This document shows positions 11,367 to 23,059 of a stretch of DNA of 64,000 nucleotides, in pieces. The notes under the pieces are model-generated. The model saw only the letters and a program-made list of their open reading frames with translations. It was not told where the DNA came from and did not search any database. Source of the stretch: Paramyrothecium sp. XJ0827 (Eukaryota > Ascomycota > Sordariomycetes > Hypocreales > Stachybotryaceae). The stretch is taken from positions 744,001 to 808,000 of the forward strand of contig JAJFPB010000001.1 in NCBI GenBank assembly GCA_020881915.1, written 5' to 3'. Within the stretch, counting starts at the first letter, position 1. Each line of letters starts with the position of its first letter. Made by a program: the position numbers and the translations under genes.

Positions 11367-12483
11367 TCAATGGATCGCAAAGGACGGGTTGGGGCCGCTT
11401 CCCAGGACAGCGAAAATACTGCCCGGTGTACCAGCCTGGTTCAGGTCTTCCACATCAGCCTGGTACCTACGCGCTGTTCCTTCACTTCCGCCGAGGTATT
11501 CCAAGAGCTCCGAGGCTTGCTGCCACTCTTCAACCGAGACGCGCGAGGATGGGTCAGTGGCGGATTGCTTCATGATCCTCTCCAATAAGTTCGTCAGGAC
11601 TGTGCTCACGCCATTTTGGCCGGTGAGATTGGCATCAGTCTCGCCATCGGCCGGAATGGCGTTACGCTTGAAAAACTCAAGACCTGCAGGGGGGCGGAAG
11701 CAGTTCTGTTGGACCTGACAGGGGCAAAGCGGCCACGGTTATCGCGAAGAGTGACTGGATGAGCCATCGCAGCGCAGGATGAGACCCTTTGTCGGAATAG
11801 GGCACGAGGTCGAAGCGGTTCGTCGGACTGTTCGTCGGACTGCTCGTCGGAATATTCGCCGGACTTTTCGATGGAGTTCTCGCATTGATAGGAGGCGGAA
11901 TGTCTTACTCCGGTAAGCTTTACCAAACGGCCTGAGCGGCGGGACAGTACGGGCGTGGTTGGATCGGCGTCTGTTCGTGAGGCGACGGTAAAGCTTGCCG
12001 CGACGGTGGAGTGATTAGGGAATGAGGTGTATTGACTAGTGATGTGGTCAGACACGCCGTTCTACCAGTCGTAGCCTTCGTTATTCGCACGAGCGCATTA
12101 TCGTTCTTTATTACCACGGTTTTGTTGATCCCACGCCTTGAATCGTTGAAGCACCGTCTTCAGCTCTTGGAGAGCGTGTGCCTCAGACCTGTACAGTTGA
12201 ATCAAACGATGGTAGCCGTTGTATGATAATATTGGCGTCGTCGACTAGGCATGAAGCACCATTAGTCCTCTGCACTCCTCGGATGCAATTGCAGTACTGG
12301 ACAAGCAAGACTGGGTAACACTCACCAGACATTGGCGCCAGCGAAGGCCCATTGTCTGCTGTGGCCCTCAATATGAGAATAGTCCGATTCGGTCAGGGGT
12401 ACTTCAAGTTCGGGCCACTCGTCTACCGGTTCCCCAGGTGGGCAAGCCTCAGCGTCTGTAAGTTGCTCCCAAATGTTGGCCAT
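11367..12483 (-). CDS. hypothetical protein, tentative multi-exon model
   Basis: An ATG at 12483 opens a non-repetitive frame (MANIWEQLTDAEACPPGEP) that ends at a GTGAGT donor near 12322. Further downstream on the minus strand are compatible coding segments: one with YRSEAHALQELKTVL (about 12239-12093), one covering 12055-11700 with RRSGRLVKLTG and an SDEQ tandem repeat, and one ending at 11367 with VSVEEWQQASELLEYLGG. I could not make every junction agree in phase, so exact exons are not given. Composition is hydrophilic and I see no known domain, signal peptide or membrane segment. It may be a lineage-specific gene or a recently broken one. Confidence 0.3.
11818..11868 (-). repeat. short tandem repeat encoding SDEQ units
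   Basis: Imperfect copies of a 12-bp unit (TTCGTCGGACTG and variants) follow one another. On the minus strand they encode SDEQSDEQSDE inside the tentative gene at 11367-12483. Confidence 0.6.
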
Positions 12484-13996
12484 TATGAATTTTCTCCCAC
12501 TGAAAAGAAAAAAGGCTAATCGAGTGCGCAGAATCACGAACTTACGAGATACGAGGATTCTCGCAAACAGTTCTTTCCCCGGACCCAATGAAAACTATAT
12601 AAAAAAAAGAACTGCTTGATCCATGGTGCGCTGCTCATCGTGAGAAAGGAGCGGCTCAAGACCATTCCTATCATCCCCAGGGACTTGTCCTTCTGCGACC
12701 GGTTGGTACGTACATGTTTTCAACGAAGAGGCCTGTATGGGAAATTGGTGGATCAAAGTGTGAGCATCGCAAAATCATTGTGGTGTGCTTCTACAAACTG
12801 TCTACAAGAAGCGTCTGTGAAAGACCTTAGACACATACACTACTACCCGCGTACTGTTTGGCAGAAGTACTCTCAGGGCGAATGAGAATTACAAAGAGCA
12901 GCGCACCATGTATCGTGCAGTCCTCCTTGGGACTAGGGAAGAAAATTTCGTGTTTGGGATTCCAGCACTTCTCTTACTGGCCTTCTTTAATTCAAAGTGG
13001 ATGTATCCCTATTGCAATTGCAACGCCCTTAATCTAGGTTAAGCAGCACGTCATCGCACTTGTCACTGCAGTATTGGCATCTGCGATGTGGTTAGTGTCC
13101 GGCTTGGCGCGATGATCCGGGACAAGCCGAGATCCAAGAGTGATTTGTAGGAATGCTGCACCCGTCCCTATACATTGTGCAAACTCGTAAAGGACTTGCG
13201 ATCAATCTCCGTCTACTGACGAGGAGTGTTGTCTCCCCAGATCCTGAAGATGACGATATCGTAAGATTTTGCTGAATATCAGACAGACTGACACATACTA
13301 AATTTTGGAAACGGGTCTCGCTCGGAAATTCCCCGTGGATGGAGCGCATTTTATATTGCAGATTCAGGTCAGTCGCTTCTTCATGCAACCAAGGATTGAT
13401 TGACGTCTTGCTTCATGCATGGTATTGACTGCCGGAGCTCATACCACTCCACCTTGCCTTCTTTGACAGGCGGGAGGCACTTCAGCCGGGCGGGCATGTC
13501 AACTCCATCCTCGGGTCAACCACGGTGACACCGTGACACCGTGACGACGATGCAATCTATCTCAGCTAGACCCTGGTCGCATCCAGCCTCGCAATCTCCG
13601 GCCTCAAGGGGCATTTACGTGCCACGTTAACCAAGTTTGTCGTGGACGAGGCCGGGCACGCACCACTCGGTTCATCGATGCGCTAAAGAATTGCCGGAGC
13701 TTGATGGTTTAGGCAAGTGGATGTTACCTGTCCAAGTTTTGCGATTCTAGACCCTTACAAAATCGATCGGCCATCCCGCTCTCACATCCCGCTCTCGCAT
13801 GCCGATCTTAGATCTGCCACGCTATGGGCGGGGAAGGTTCAGAATAGGCCAGCGGAGGGTCTCCGAGTCTCCCCGTCCTCGTCATGAGGCCTTGGTGGGC
13901 TCGCCGACTAGTTGGAAAAGAGGACGGAATGGATCGTTTTACGTCAAAGTTCATGAGGAAGTTGAAGAGCATTTATAGAGCATCTCGCCCAGACAG
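12484..13996. other. intergenic, promoter of feruloyl esterase
   Basis: About 1.5 kb without a supported gene. It has a short triplicated CCGTGACA-like stretch near 13524-13545. The 3' part is the feruloyl esterase promoter. Confidence 0.4.
13971..13980 (+). promoter_or_regulatory. TATA-like box of feruloyl esterase gene
   Basis: The sequence ATTTATAGAG lies about 55-60 bp upstream of the preferred ATG at 14033, a usual spacing for a fungal TATA element. Confidence 0.4.
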
Positions 13997-14032
13997 ATGT
14001 TCGATTCCATATCCCAGGCATCGCTGATCAAC

Positions 14033-15619
14033 ATGGATTTCAGGCGACTATTGTCGCTTGGTGCATTGGCACTTCACACTTCTCCCGTATTTGGAACGGA
14101 ATGCTCCTTTCAGAGCAATTGTGCGGCACTTGGAGAGTCTCTTGATATTCCTGGAAGCCAGATATACGTGTCTGAATATGTCGAGGCGGGAACCAATCTG
14201 AGTCTCACCAGAGGCGACCCGACATGCGGCCGCTCCTCACAATTAGTGACAACCAGCCTGTGTCGTCTGGGCATGACTTTGGCCACCTCGAATCAATCCA
14301 GTATCGATTTGGAGGTTTGGCTGCCAAAGGATTGGTCCGGACGGTTTTTGAGCGCGGGCAATGGTGGTCTCGGCGGTTGCATCCAATTCGAGGATATCGA
14401 GTACGCCACGTCCCTTGGCTTCGCTGCCGTGGGTACCAACAACGGTCATGACGGCATGACAGGCAGATCGTTCCTCAACAATCCCGACGTTATCGAGGAC
14501 TTTGCCTATCGCGCAGTACACACCGGCGTCACCATTGGCAAAAGTGTCTCCAAGAGCTTTTACAAATCCGAACACACCAAAAGCTACTATCTTGGCTGCT
14601 CTACTGGAGGACGACAAGGATTCAAGGAGGCCCAGACCTTCCCAGAGGACTTTGATGGAATCGTCGCCGGTGCCCCTGCGTTTTCATTCAACAATCTCAC
14701 ATCATGGAGTTGCAGTTTCTTGCTCCTTACCGGTCCCGAAGGATCTGAAACATTTGTGCCCTTCAACATGTGGTCGACAATTCATGCGGATATTCTCGAT
14801 CAGTGCGATGAGCTGGACGGTTATGTTGATGGCATACTAGAGTCGCCTGATCTATGCAACTACAATCCAGACGGCCTCATCTGCCAGGCAGGACAGACAA
14901 CCGGCTGCTTGACACCGATACAGGCTGAAACCGTCCGCAAGATATACTCCGATCTGCGGATGCCGGACGGCAGCTTTGTGTACCCCCGTATGCAGCCTGG
15001 TTCGGAAACAACAGAAGCACCATTCACGTACTACCGTGGGCAAGAGTTCGGCGCTGCGGACTGGTTTCGCTATGCTATCTTCAACGATTCAAATTGGAAT
15101 GCATCTGATTTGACTCCTGCAGACTACCTTCTCTCTGCTTCCCTGAACCTCTTCAACATTGAGACCTGGAACGGCGACCTTTCCGGCTTCAAAGATAAGG
15201 GTGGGAAACTTTTGCATTACCATGGCTTGGTGGACGGTATCATCACGAGTGAGAACTCGCCACGGTACTACAAGCATGTTTCAGACACCATGGGGTTATC
15301 TTCACAGCAGCTGGACGACTTCTACCGCTTCTTCCGCGTCTCAGGTATGGCTCACTGCGGTGGCGGCGGAGGAGCGTCTGTCATCGGGAATCAGCGCCGT
15401 AACAGTGCGTCGCTAGATCCAGATGAGAATGTTCTCATGGCTATCGTTCGGTGGGTTGAGGAGGGTGTGGCGCCTGACACTATCACTGGCACAGCTTATG
15501 TCAACGGTAGCCAGCAGAACGGCGTTGCATACAAGCGAAAGCACTGTCGCTGGCCATATAGAAACCAACATAAAGGAACAGGAGGGCCAGAACCGGAGAA
15601 TTGGGAATGTGTAGAGTAA
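14033..15619 (+). CDS. tannase-family feruloyl esterase (FaeB-like), secreted
   Basis: A 528-residue secreted esterase of the tannase/feruloyl esterase family, which releases hydroxycinnamates such as ferulic or p-coumaric acid from plant cell-wall polysaccharides. The catalytic Ser is about residue 190 in GCSTGGRQG, the Asp about 401 in HGLVDGII and the His about 441 in GMAHCGGG. Cys189 and Cys442 sit next to the Ser and His, which is the family's CS-D-HC arrangement. The start at 14033 is chosen over the in-frame ATG at 13997 because it gives a direct signal peptide (MDFRRLLSLGALALHTSPVFG). The gene is intronless and several N-glycosylation sites are present. The C-terminus ends in GPEPENWECVE, as usual for the family. 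Tannase activity cannot be excluded. Confidence 0.92.
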   Translation: MDFRRLLSLGALALHTSPVFGTECSFQSNCAALGESLDIPGSQIYVSEYVEAGTNLSLTRGDPTCGRSSQLVTTSLCRLGMTLATSNQSSIDLEVWLPKDWSGRFLSAGNGGLGGCIQFEDIEYATSLGFAAVGTNNGHDGMTGRSFLNNPDVIEDFAYRAVHTGVTIGKSVSKSFYKSEHTKSYYLGCSTGGRQGFKEAQTFPEDFDGIVAGAPAFSFNNLTSWSCSFLLLTGPEGSETFVPFNMWSTIHADILDQCDELDGYVDGILESPDLCNYNPDGLICQAGQTTGCLTPIQAETVRKIYSDLRMPDGSFVYPRMQPGSETTEAPFTYYRGQEFGAADWFRYAIFNDSNWNASDLTPADYLLSASLNLFNIETWNGDLSGFKDKGGKLLHYHGLVDGIITSENSPRYYKHVSDTMGLSSQQLDDFYRFFRVSGMAHCGGGGGASVIGNQRRNSASLDPDENVLMAIVRWVEEGVAPDTITGTAYVNGSQQNGVAYKRKHCRWPYRNQHKGTGGPEPENWECVE

Positions 15620-16746
15620 ACCTCTTATCTAGTTTGGATGTCTTTCAATACGATCCGACTTGCCGCAAGTCACTGTTATGCAATCAAAAGCAAAGGAAAA
15701 TAATCTGAGTTGCTGATTTTCTTCCAAATGGCCATTCTCTGAAGGTTATCATGAGGTAGTCATTCAGAGGTCATATGAGATATGGGTAAGTTGAGTCTTT
15801 TCTGGTTCAAGTGTTATTCGAACTCAGTAAATTCATGAACAACTAATACAATGCTGACGTCGCGAGCGACCTCATAATATCAATATGTGAGGATATTTAG
15901 CAATAACTTTATGTCTGGCATGCTACCCTATGTCCATCAGCCCTCGGAGTAGGTAAATGGCCCATAAGTTGTGATTGGGTGGACAATAAATTCATCTTGC
16001 TCTAGCTACCTTATCGCTAAAGAAGGACCAATCTAGGGATCTTTTAAGCATCTTGTGTATAATTAAGGGAGGTTAGCTTCTTATTAGAGCGGCAAGCATG
16101 GACTTTACATCTTCTTTTCATCACGTTCAAGTTCTTCCTACGATCGAATGATTACACATTACCCAAGCCTTCACGGTTAGGTAGTTGTGGTGTTTTCAGA
16201 CAAATCTTAATATCAACGGTGGTAGATTAATCAAAGGGCATTAGTTCTGGCTCTGAGAGTGGTATGTCTTGATTTTGCAGCATCTCAGCTGCAATCAACT
16301 CTGGGGTGCATGTCAGTTGAAGTTAGCAAGCCCGCTGCGCAAAACATGCAAATCTCCTGAACGAAAGAAACTAAGAAGTATTTTGGCAGCCTCGTCTTAC
16401 TACTACTCGAGTTTCAGCGGGACAGAAGTCACCCTTTAACAACGATCAGATTGTAGTTAGTTAGGGTACTAGACTGTGAAGGAGAGACTTTCATTGTCTT
16501 CTATGTAAAACTTAAGATGCTTGGACAAGAACTTGTTTTTGTATTCGCATCACTTTAAAATGAAGTCCTTCATGATTTTATACATCTTCTATTTTCTGAT
16601 CATATCCATGGATCTATTTACACATATTTACGTGGTGATGCCAACGACAAGTTATTTGCGCAGAATGCAATTGGCACCGGATCATCTTTCACAGGCCTCA
16701 GTCAAAAACGTCGGAAGTGCAATGTGTTGCTGAAACTTCTCCCGGA
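15620..16746. other. AT-rich convergent intergenic region
   Basis: About 1.1 kb between two converging genes, AT-rich, with no supported ORF. A 70-codon ORF at 16521-16733 is hydrophobic and low in complexity; I do not call it. Confidence 0.4.
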
Positions 16747-18303
16747 TTAGATGCCCTCAATCACGCTAGGAAGCAGCACGTTGTTGTATTCCCATAGTAC
16801 TGTCGTGAAGCCGGCGGAGAATGCCGCGCCGGTGTACCAGGTGGAGTGGCGTCCTTGGAGAGCGAGCTGCTTTTGAACAAAGCCCGAGCGAAGGTCATCA
16901 GCGGTGACATGCGGGTGCATCTTGCCGTGATTGGCAAACGCGGCGAAGCTGAGAGTTCCGTTGGACGCAGGGATGGTGCCCGCCTCGATCAGGCTGTCGA
17001 TGGTCTCAGCAATGAGCTGCTGCATACTCTCCGAAGTATCCTGTTCAGTGCCGACAGCAGTGAACTGGAACAGGTCCTTAGTACCACCGATGTAATCGAT
17101 GCGACCGACCTGCGAGGCAGTTGGAAAGACAGTGTAGTTGGTGGAGCCAGGGGCCGGGGACCGGTTAGAATAGGCATTGCCGACTTGCAGCGAAGGGTGT
17201 CGGAGGATGCCAGCGTAAACAGTGGCGTACTTGAACTTCTCGAAAACGGCCTCCTCAGTTTCGTCGAGGTGGAAGGGCTCCATGTTCTCCAAGGTGGGCT
17301 CTATCGCAATGAGCAGGCGCTTGGCCTGGATGCAGGTCAGCCTGCCATCAGCGCCGCGCACCTTCAGCGAAACGCCCTTGTCTTCATCCTGGCGGAAGGC
17401 TGAGACAACCGTAGACGAGTATAAAACATCGGGACCCAAGAACTCGGCAATGCTCTCGAACAGATCATACAGGCGACCGGAGGCAGGGACCGCGGCAGCG
17501 CCGATGCCCAGTAGAGCGCGGACCATGGGAATTCCAGAGGCTTGGACCACCCACAAGGTCGGAACATTCATGGTATCACCGAGACCTTGGGCGGTCGAGT
17601 CCCAAATCTGCGGGACGGCAGCCGCGAGATCGTACTTCTCGACAAACTCGCCGAACGGCATGAGCAGATCCTCCGGGATGGTCTCTGGGTCGGGGAACTC
17701 GAAGAATCCCGGCAACACCATGTCCTCGTATGGCTGAATGGCATCGAGGTACCTCTGCAGAGCAGGGTACATGTCGTTGGGTGCAGGAGCAGTCCAGTCA
17801 TCTACCGGCTGGCCAGTCTTAAAGTCGACATAATTGTAATCGAGCGTGGTGAATTGCATGGAGCCACTCGTCGAGACGTTCATGCGAGCCGGGAAGTCGA
17901 ACGTGTCGCGGTACTCCATCCAGGCCTGGACCCCGACATTGATCGTTTTGCCCGACTCTGGGTCCCGGTAAAAGTCCGTGTGGCCACCCTGTAAAGATTG
18001 GTCAGTAAGAAGAACTTCGACGACGACGAGAAGTCATTGGTGGAAATCTTGGCACAAGAAGCGAGAAGGAAATGGAGAACAGGTTGGAGCACTCACCAGT
18101 TGATCGGCCTTCTCAACGACAACAACACTCGCGCCATGGTCGCGCAGCCACACCGCAGCATGAGCACCAGCAGCGCCGCCGCCGACGACGACAACGTCTC
18201 GGGAAATAGTAGAGTTGCAGCACCTCAAGCTAGCCGCTGCAGCGCCCTGGGCAAGGGCGACTGCTAGGCTTACACCCGTGCGCATGGTGGTGCGGCAATG
18301 CAT
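16747..18303 (-). CDS. FAD-dependent amine oxidase-like oxidoreductase, secretory N-terminus
   Basis: A flavoprotein of about 482 residues in the NAD(P)-binding/amine-oxidase-like superfamily often annotated as beta-cyclopiazonate dehydrogenase-like. The Rossmann FAD motif is VVVVGGGAAGAHAAVWLRD, about residues 30-50, followed by VVVVEKADQLGGHTDF, the second glycine pair of the family. A hydrophobic, Ala-rich N-terminus before the FAD motif looks like a signal peptide. Two exons on the minus strand: 18303-18097 and 17988-16747, with a 108-nt intron in phase 0. The alternative start at the seventh codon (MRTGVSLAV) would give a cleaner signal peptide. No neighbouring biosynthetic genes point to a pathway, and the substrate is unknown. 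Confidence 0.82.
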
Positions 18304-20195
18304 TTCGGCCGAGTAATGTGAATGGCGGCTTGGGGGAAAGAGTCTCTTGCTCGGTGAAGAATGCCTGGTCTGACGCAGAAATTCAGGGACGGAACGGGAT
18401 AAGGGGCAATCTTATGGCGCAGCGTCAGCCTCTCCCACCATCGAGGCCGGTGAGGGCGTCGCCACTGCCGGAAATTACACATTGAGGCAACACCATGCAT
18501 ATGCTGGTCGAGGGATCATTTACCCACCCATCAGCCAGCTGGGCCACTAGTTTACCGGGTGCATATACTGGCTGGCATAGCCAAGATAATCTAAGGAGCA
18601 CTACTATCGAAAAGCTGTCCACAGCTGAGCCACCGTAGTCATACGAGCTCCGTCGCAATAACTACCTTAATACAGCGGAATAACGGATGGCATACAACGT
18701 ATCACTCGGGGGCAACGGAGTCATTGCCCTTTCTAGTCCTCCCGTCTGGTCCATCAATTGCGCGCTGGCTAATCACGGGTGCAGCCGTAGTGTTGGTTCC
18801 CGTGTGGATTTACAGTGGACAATCGCATGTCCCTGGCTGCCCACAACCCCTTCATTCTCCTGCGTTTGTGGACCGTCTCAGCGGAGCCGAGCCATTAGCG
18901 TTGCAAGCATGGTCCACCTTCGAGCATCTTCGCCACAGCGAGTCTTCTCACCACGCGCAAACATACCCCGACCGGTGGCCGGTGGTGGGATGACATCCCG
19001 GTCAGGCAGCTTCACCGGCAGCTCTATGTTGTCACGGTACCAGCTATCGATGCAATAGCTGACGGGCGTTAATGTACATTCAATTGGCGACACAACCAAC
19101 AACTCATCCGGACCCTACGATTTACTGGGGCCCCCCGGAATGCTCCCCGGTGTGGAAACTTGCCTGATACTCCTCCTGCATGTTCGTCCACAATGGGACA
19201 AGTCCACTATAGTGGGGGATGAGGCTTGGCCACATGCAAGGGTTTTTCGCAAGTGCCCTCCCCCGGCTTACGGCCAGGCTTCCAATAGGGCCGGCACACA
19301 GCAAGTGCGCGATTCATGGTCAAGGACTTTTGGTTGGCGTCCGAAACAGACTTAGGGAGGGAACGCCTTCCCAATGCCATGGCCCATCTTTCCTGGCGGT
19401 CCGGGGAGGAGTTTCCTCTCCGCGGCCGGCCTGATGGCCTTTTACGGCATGGATGATGGCCCGCTAGTTGGAGATCTCATTTGCGTGATTAGGATACGGG
19501 ACAGGGCTGATAGTATACCCCATACACTAGTACATGCCGTTAGCCGTGAGGGGTTGTGCCATGATATCTCGTCACACCTGGTTACCAGAACTTGCATCAA
19601 TCTTCTGGAGAGGCTGCATATAACCCGTCCATTGTGAAGGATTACTCGCGCATAAACTTTCAAGGATGGAATGTACCGGGTCCACGGTACCGTGGTAGAG
19701 AATAATGTGGGCCAAACAGCAGGGGGCAGCTCGGATTTCGCTGTTCAAGGAAGCTGTGCGTTGCGGTGGGGGCTGCGAGTGGGTGTCGTGTTGCGCCTCC
19801 GACGCATCGTGATCCACCAGTCACATCGGCTCTCGGATCCAGGTTCGGATGCGAGGAATTCTCGATGCCTGTCCGCGAGCAAATTAGACACCTTCTTCTT
19901 GGCATGGACCCTTTGCTGGGAAAACAAGGGGAGAAAACGAGACATTCGAGACAGTACACCCCGGGTGCCTCGGAACCCGCGCATGCCACATGCTTCGATC
20001 ACCAAGTGCAGTTGTGCGCAAATCTTGCATGCTTAAGCGAGCTGGCGAAGGCCATCAGATCCTTGGATGGCTGCGCCCTTGACTCTTCGCTCACTATGTA
20101 AAACACGTGGGTCCCACTGATTGTTGATCGCGACGAAGGATGCTTGTTGGTAGCAGTCGTGGCCATTCTGCTCGCTGGTCTTGCGAACAACCGCC
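18304..20195. other. divergent intergenic region
   Basis: About 1.9 kb between two divergent genes, with many short overlapping ORFs on both strands and no family motif. It must hold both promoters. Confidence 0.4.
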
Positions 20196-21836
20196 ATGAT
20201 GGAGAGCGCTCCTACTGATTTCCCCCCCGAATACGTCAATGCAAGCAATGCCGGTCGGATCGTTGGAGTGATTGGCGTGTTTCATTTCATTGCCTTGATA
20301 TTTGTGATTCTGCGGATATACGTTCGTTTGGCTATTGTGAGGACATTCGGCATCGACGATGGCCTGATCATTGTCACTGTGGTAATTTCTGCCCATTTCC
20401 TGGTTACCCGTCTCATCATGGTCGCTACAGTATCACTAAGTCGTGAGACAGGCTCTGGCGCTCGGCTCCTGGATCTGCTTGGTCCTCCAGATCCCGTACG
20501 GGTTGGGACGCCACGGACTGGTCGTCCCAACGGAAGACAGGATACGATTTGAACAGATAACTTTCTGGAAGACAGTGATCTCGGACGGCTTTGCTATGGG
20601 ATTGCTCCGAATCTCCATGGCCCTCAGTCTGCTGAGCCTTAAAAGAGACCTTAAGTGGTACAGGTGGTCACTCTATGCGGTTATCGGTATGACACCATGC
20701 ACCCCGTTTCTATAGATCTCCTCTATCATGGACTGACAGAACTCCATTGCGGCTGTAGCTTTTGTTATCGCATATTCAATTCAGGCAATTTCTTGGCTGT
20801 TCGTCTATTGCACCCCTTATTCAGGGTGGTGGGAGTTCCAGTGGATGAATCCGTTCGACCCCCGGTGTCACAGCTTCACTCTCTTCGTCAACCTTGTGTA
20901 TTGGAATATTTGTGAGTCTCCCCATTAACTGATACTTGACCCATCTACACGCAGTTCCATTGTATTCACATGTTATAGCTTGCAACATATTCACCGATGT
21001 ATGCCTGGGAGCATTGCCGGTTCCAATCATCTGGAACCTCAAGATGAGCCTCCGCCTGCGATTATATGTTATCGGCATTCTCAATCTGGGATACTTGTAC
21101 GTTTAATACTCTTCTCTTGGGAACTAGAGTTGTCGTACTACTTTACCACGCTGAAACTAACTCGGATTTGACTTCAGCGCTGTGTTGATGGGCATTCTCA
21201 AGGCCGTGTACATGCTGACAACCGGTGGCGATCCGGATGCAATCTTCAATTACTGGGTTCATTTTTGGCAAAAGTAAGTTCACATACAAGTTTAGGGAAG
21301 AAGCCACTTCTTTCCTTGTCCCTCTTAATCACTACACCGAGCCGCTGCCCTGTTTCTTGACCTCCGCTGACGCCGTGGTTGCACTTAGTCTGCAACTCAA
21401 CATCGGAATTATTGTAGCTTGCGCCTCGTTCCTCCGACACCTCGTTGGCCGGTTCCTCAAGATCAACTCCTCGGCCGAACGCTACGCTAGCGACTACAAT
21501 CGAAGCGGTCGCACAGGTGGTGGAACAACCGGGAGCAACGCATATCACGCCAGCCGACGGCGAACGGGTATCTTAGATGATACTTTGCATGACGAGTTCG
21601 AGCTCCACACCAAGAGTGAATTACGCATGGCAGACCAGGAATCGTCCTCTGTGGCTCCGTCGGCCCAGACGACTGGTTCGCAGGTGGCTTCGAACGGCCG
21701 TTCCTCGCCAGATGCCATGCATAACGATGGGCCAACTGCCGATTCGAACAGCGAGGAGATAATACTGCAGGGGGCGGATCGGGCCAACAGGATCGTGTAC
21801 ACTAGAGAGTTCACGGTCAAATACGATCCCAAATAA
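20196..21836 (+). CDS. Pth11-like seven-TM receptor (rhodopsin domain)
   Basis: An integral plasma-membrane protein of about 411 residues with the fungal rhodopsin domain shared by Pth11-like GPCRs. Exons read 20196-20381, 20452-20686, 20759-20911, 20979-21096, 21178-21273 and 21389-21836; phases agree throughout. Family landmarks are RTFGIDDGL after TM2, PYGLGRHG after TM3, CTPYSGWWEFQW in the extracellular loop, CNIFTDVCLGALPVPIIWNL in TM6 and LQLNIGIIVAC in TM7. A hydrophilic Ser/Thr-rich C-terminal tail of about 120 residues follows. There is no CFEM domain. Such proteins are linked to surface or ligand sensing; the ligand is not predictable. The ATG at 20196 is followed at once by a second ATG. 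Confidence 0.88.
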
Positions 21837-23059
21837 AAATTCATCGGCGGCGGTGACCTTGCGGATACTCATCAGCGTTCGCACTCCTTTCTCTGTCAAA
21901 GTCAATGGTCCTGTCAAAGTGCCTACAATATAGCAGCTTCTCCGCTTTCCCGCCCAGTGTTTCATTGTTCACTTCATGCAACTTTACTGGGAAACCCTTA
22001 GGAACATTTATCGTTGTACCAGGGGCGGTGATTTGATAACACCATGCTGCTTCCTGATTTTCCGAGGATGCTAAGCGAGATATCCACTGTAGGTTAATTA
22101 CGCCACCATTCGTCACTGAAGTCGATAGATGATGGGCCACAGGTAGCGCAGCTAAGTTGAGCCAGGTCAAAATAATGGCATAGTAAAGGGGCAGCAGATG
22201 TCATGCTGCGCTAAGTCAGTGTATGGTAGACATCACGCTGGCTCGGGTTTGTTTGATAGCTTGACGAAAGGAGCAACAAGCTACCTAAGAGAATCACGTC
22301 CGCATATACACAACCGGAATATGATCAAGCTTCAAAAGGGCCGCTCAGGCTTCCTGGCGAGGCTTGGGAAGAAAGAAGCACCCGCCACGCTCGTGGCGCT
22401 GGTAGATTGTGACATATACAAATAGAGGAGGAAGAAGAAGAAGAAGGAGAAGGGGAATGATAATAACTACAGTTGAAACAAGATCGTAGTTTGGCCTCGT
22501 GCAATGATCCAACTGACCCACTCTTAATGATTATGTGTCGCAGGAAGCGCGCGTTAAAAAAGAAGCGAGGTTCCAAGAAAGAGCCGACGTACAAGACTGC
22601 CAAATTATCGACAATTTCAACGAACAATGACCGGTTTCTTTCCCCATGATGGTATCATGCATACTACTATCTGAAGGCAACTTGACTTGCTCAGCCACCG
22701 AGAGGTTATTTGAAACGGCTTCATCCCTCCATCTTCGAAACAAATGTCGTCTCTCTTCATCTTCTTCTTCTTCCCTTCTACCATCCTTTCGAAGTGCGGC
22801 CCCGTTTTAAACCAGACACAGGGCTTGTCATCTTGGACTACCCAATTTTCGGCCCGAACAGGAAAATGGGAGAAGTCTCTTGGCACTCCTACTCCTCACA
22901 ACGATGTGGCCCGTCCCCACTGCATACATTCGGTTCAAGACCAGACTGAACAAGGACGAACACTATTTGGTCGTTACCAACTACTAACGACAAATTTATA
23001 GGTGTCTATTCTCACTAAATGGACTGCCTTTGCGCAAATTATTGTTTTTCTCCCGTAAT
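21837..23059. other. convergent intergenic region
   Basis: About 1.2 kb with a purine-rich microsatellite (AGGAGGAAGAAGAAGAAG type, about 22425-22455). No supported gene. Confidence 0.4.
22424..22455 (+). repeat. GAA/GGA microsatellite
   Basis: A short purine tract of repeated AGA/GGA triplets without an associated gene. Confidence 0.6.

Noticed and set aside
13997..14032. Upstream ATG of the feruloyl esterase
   Set aside because: It would place polar residues before the signal peptide; the ATG at 14033 gives a standard one.
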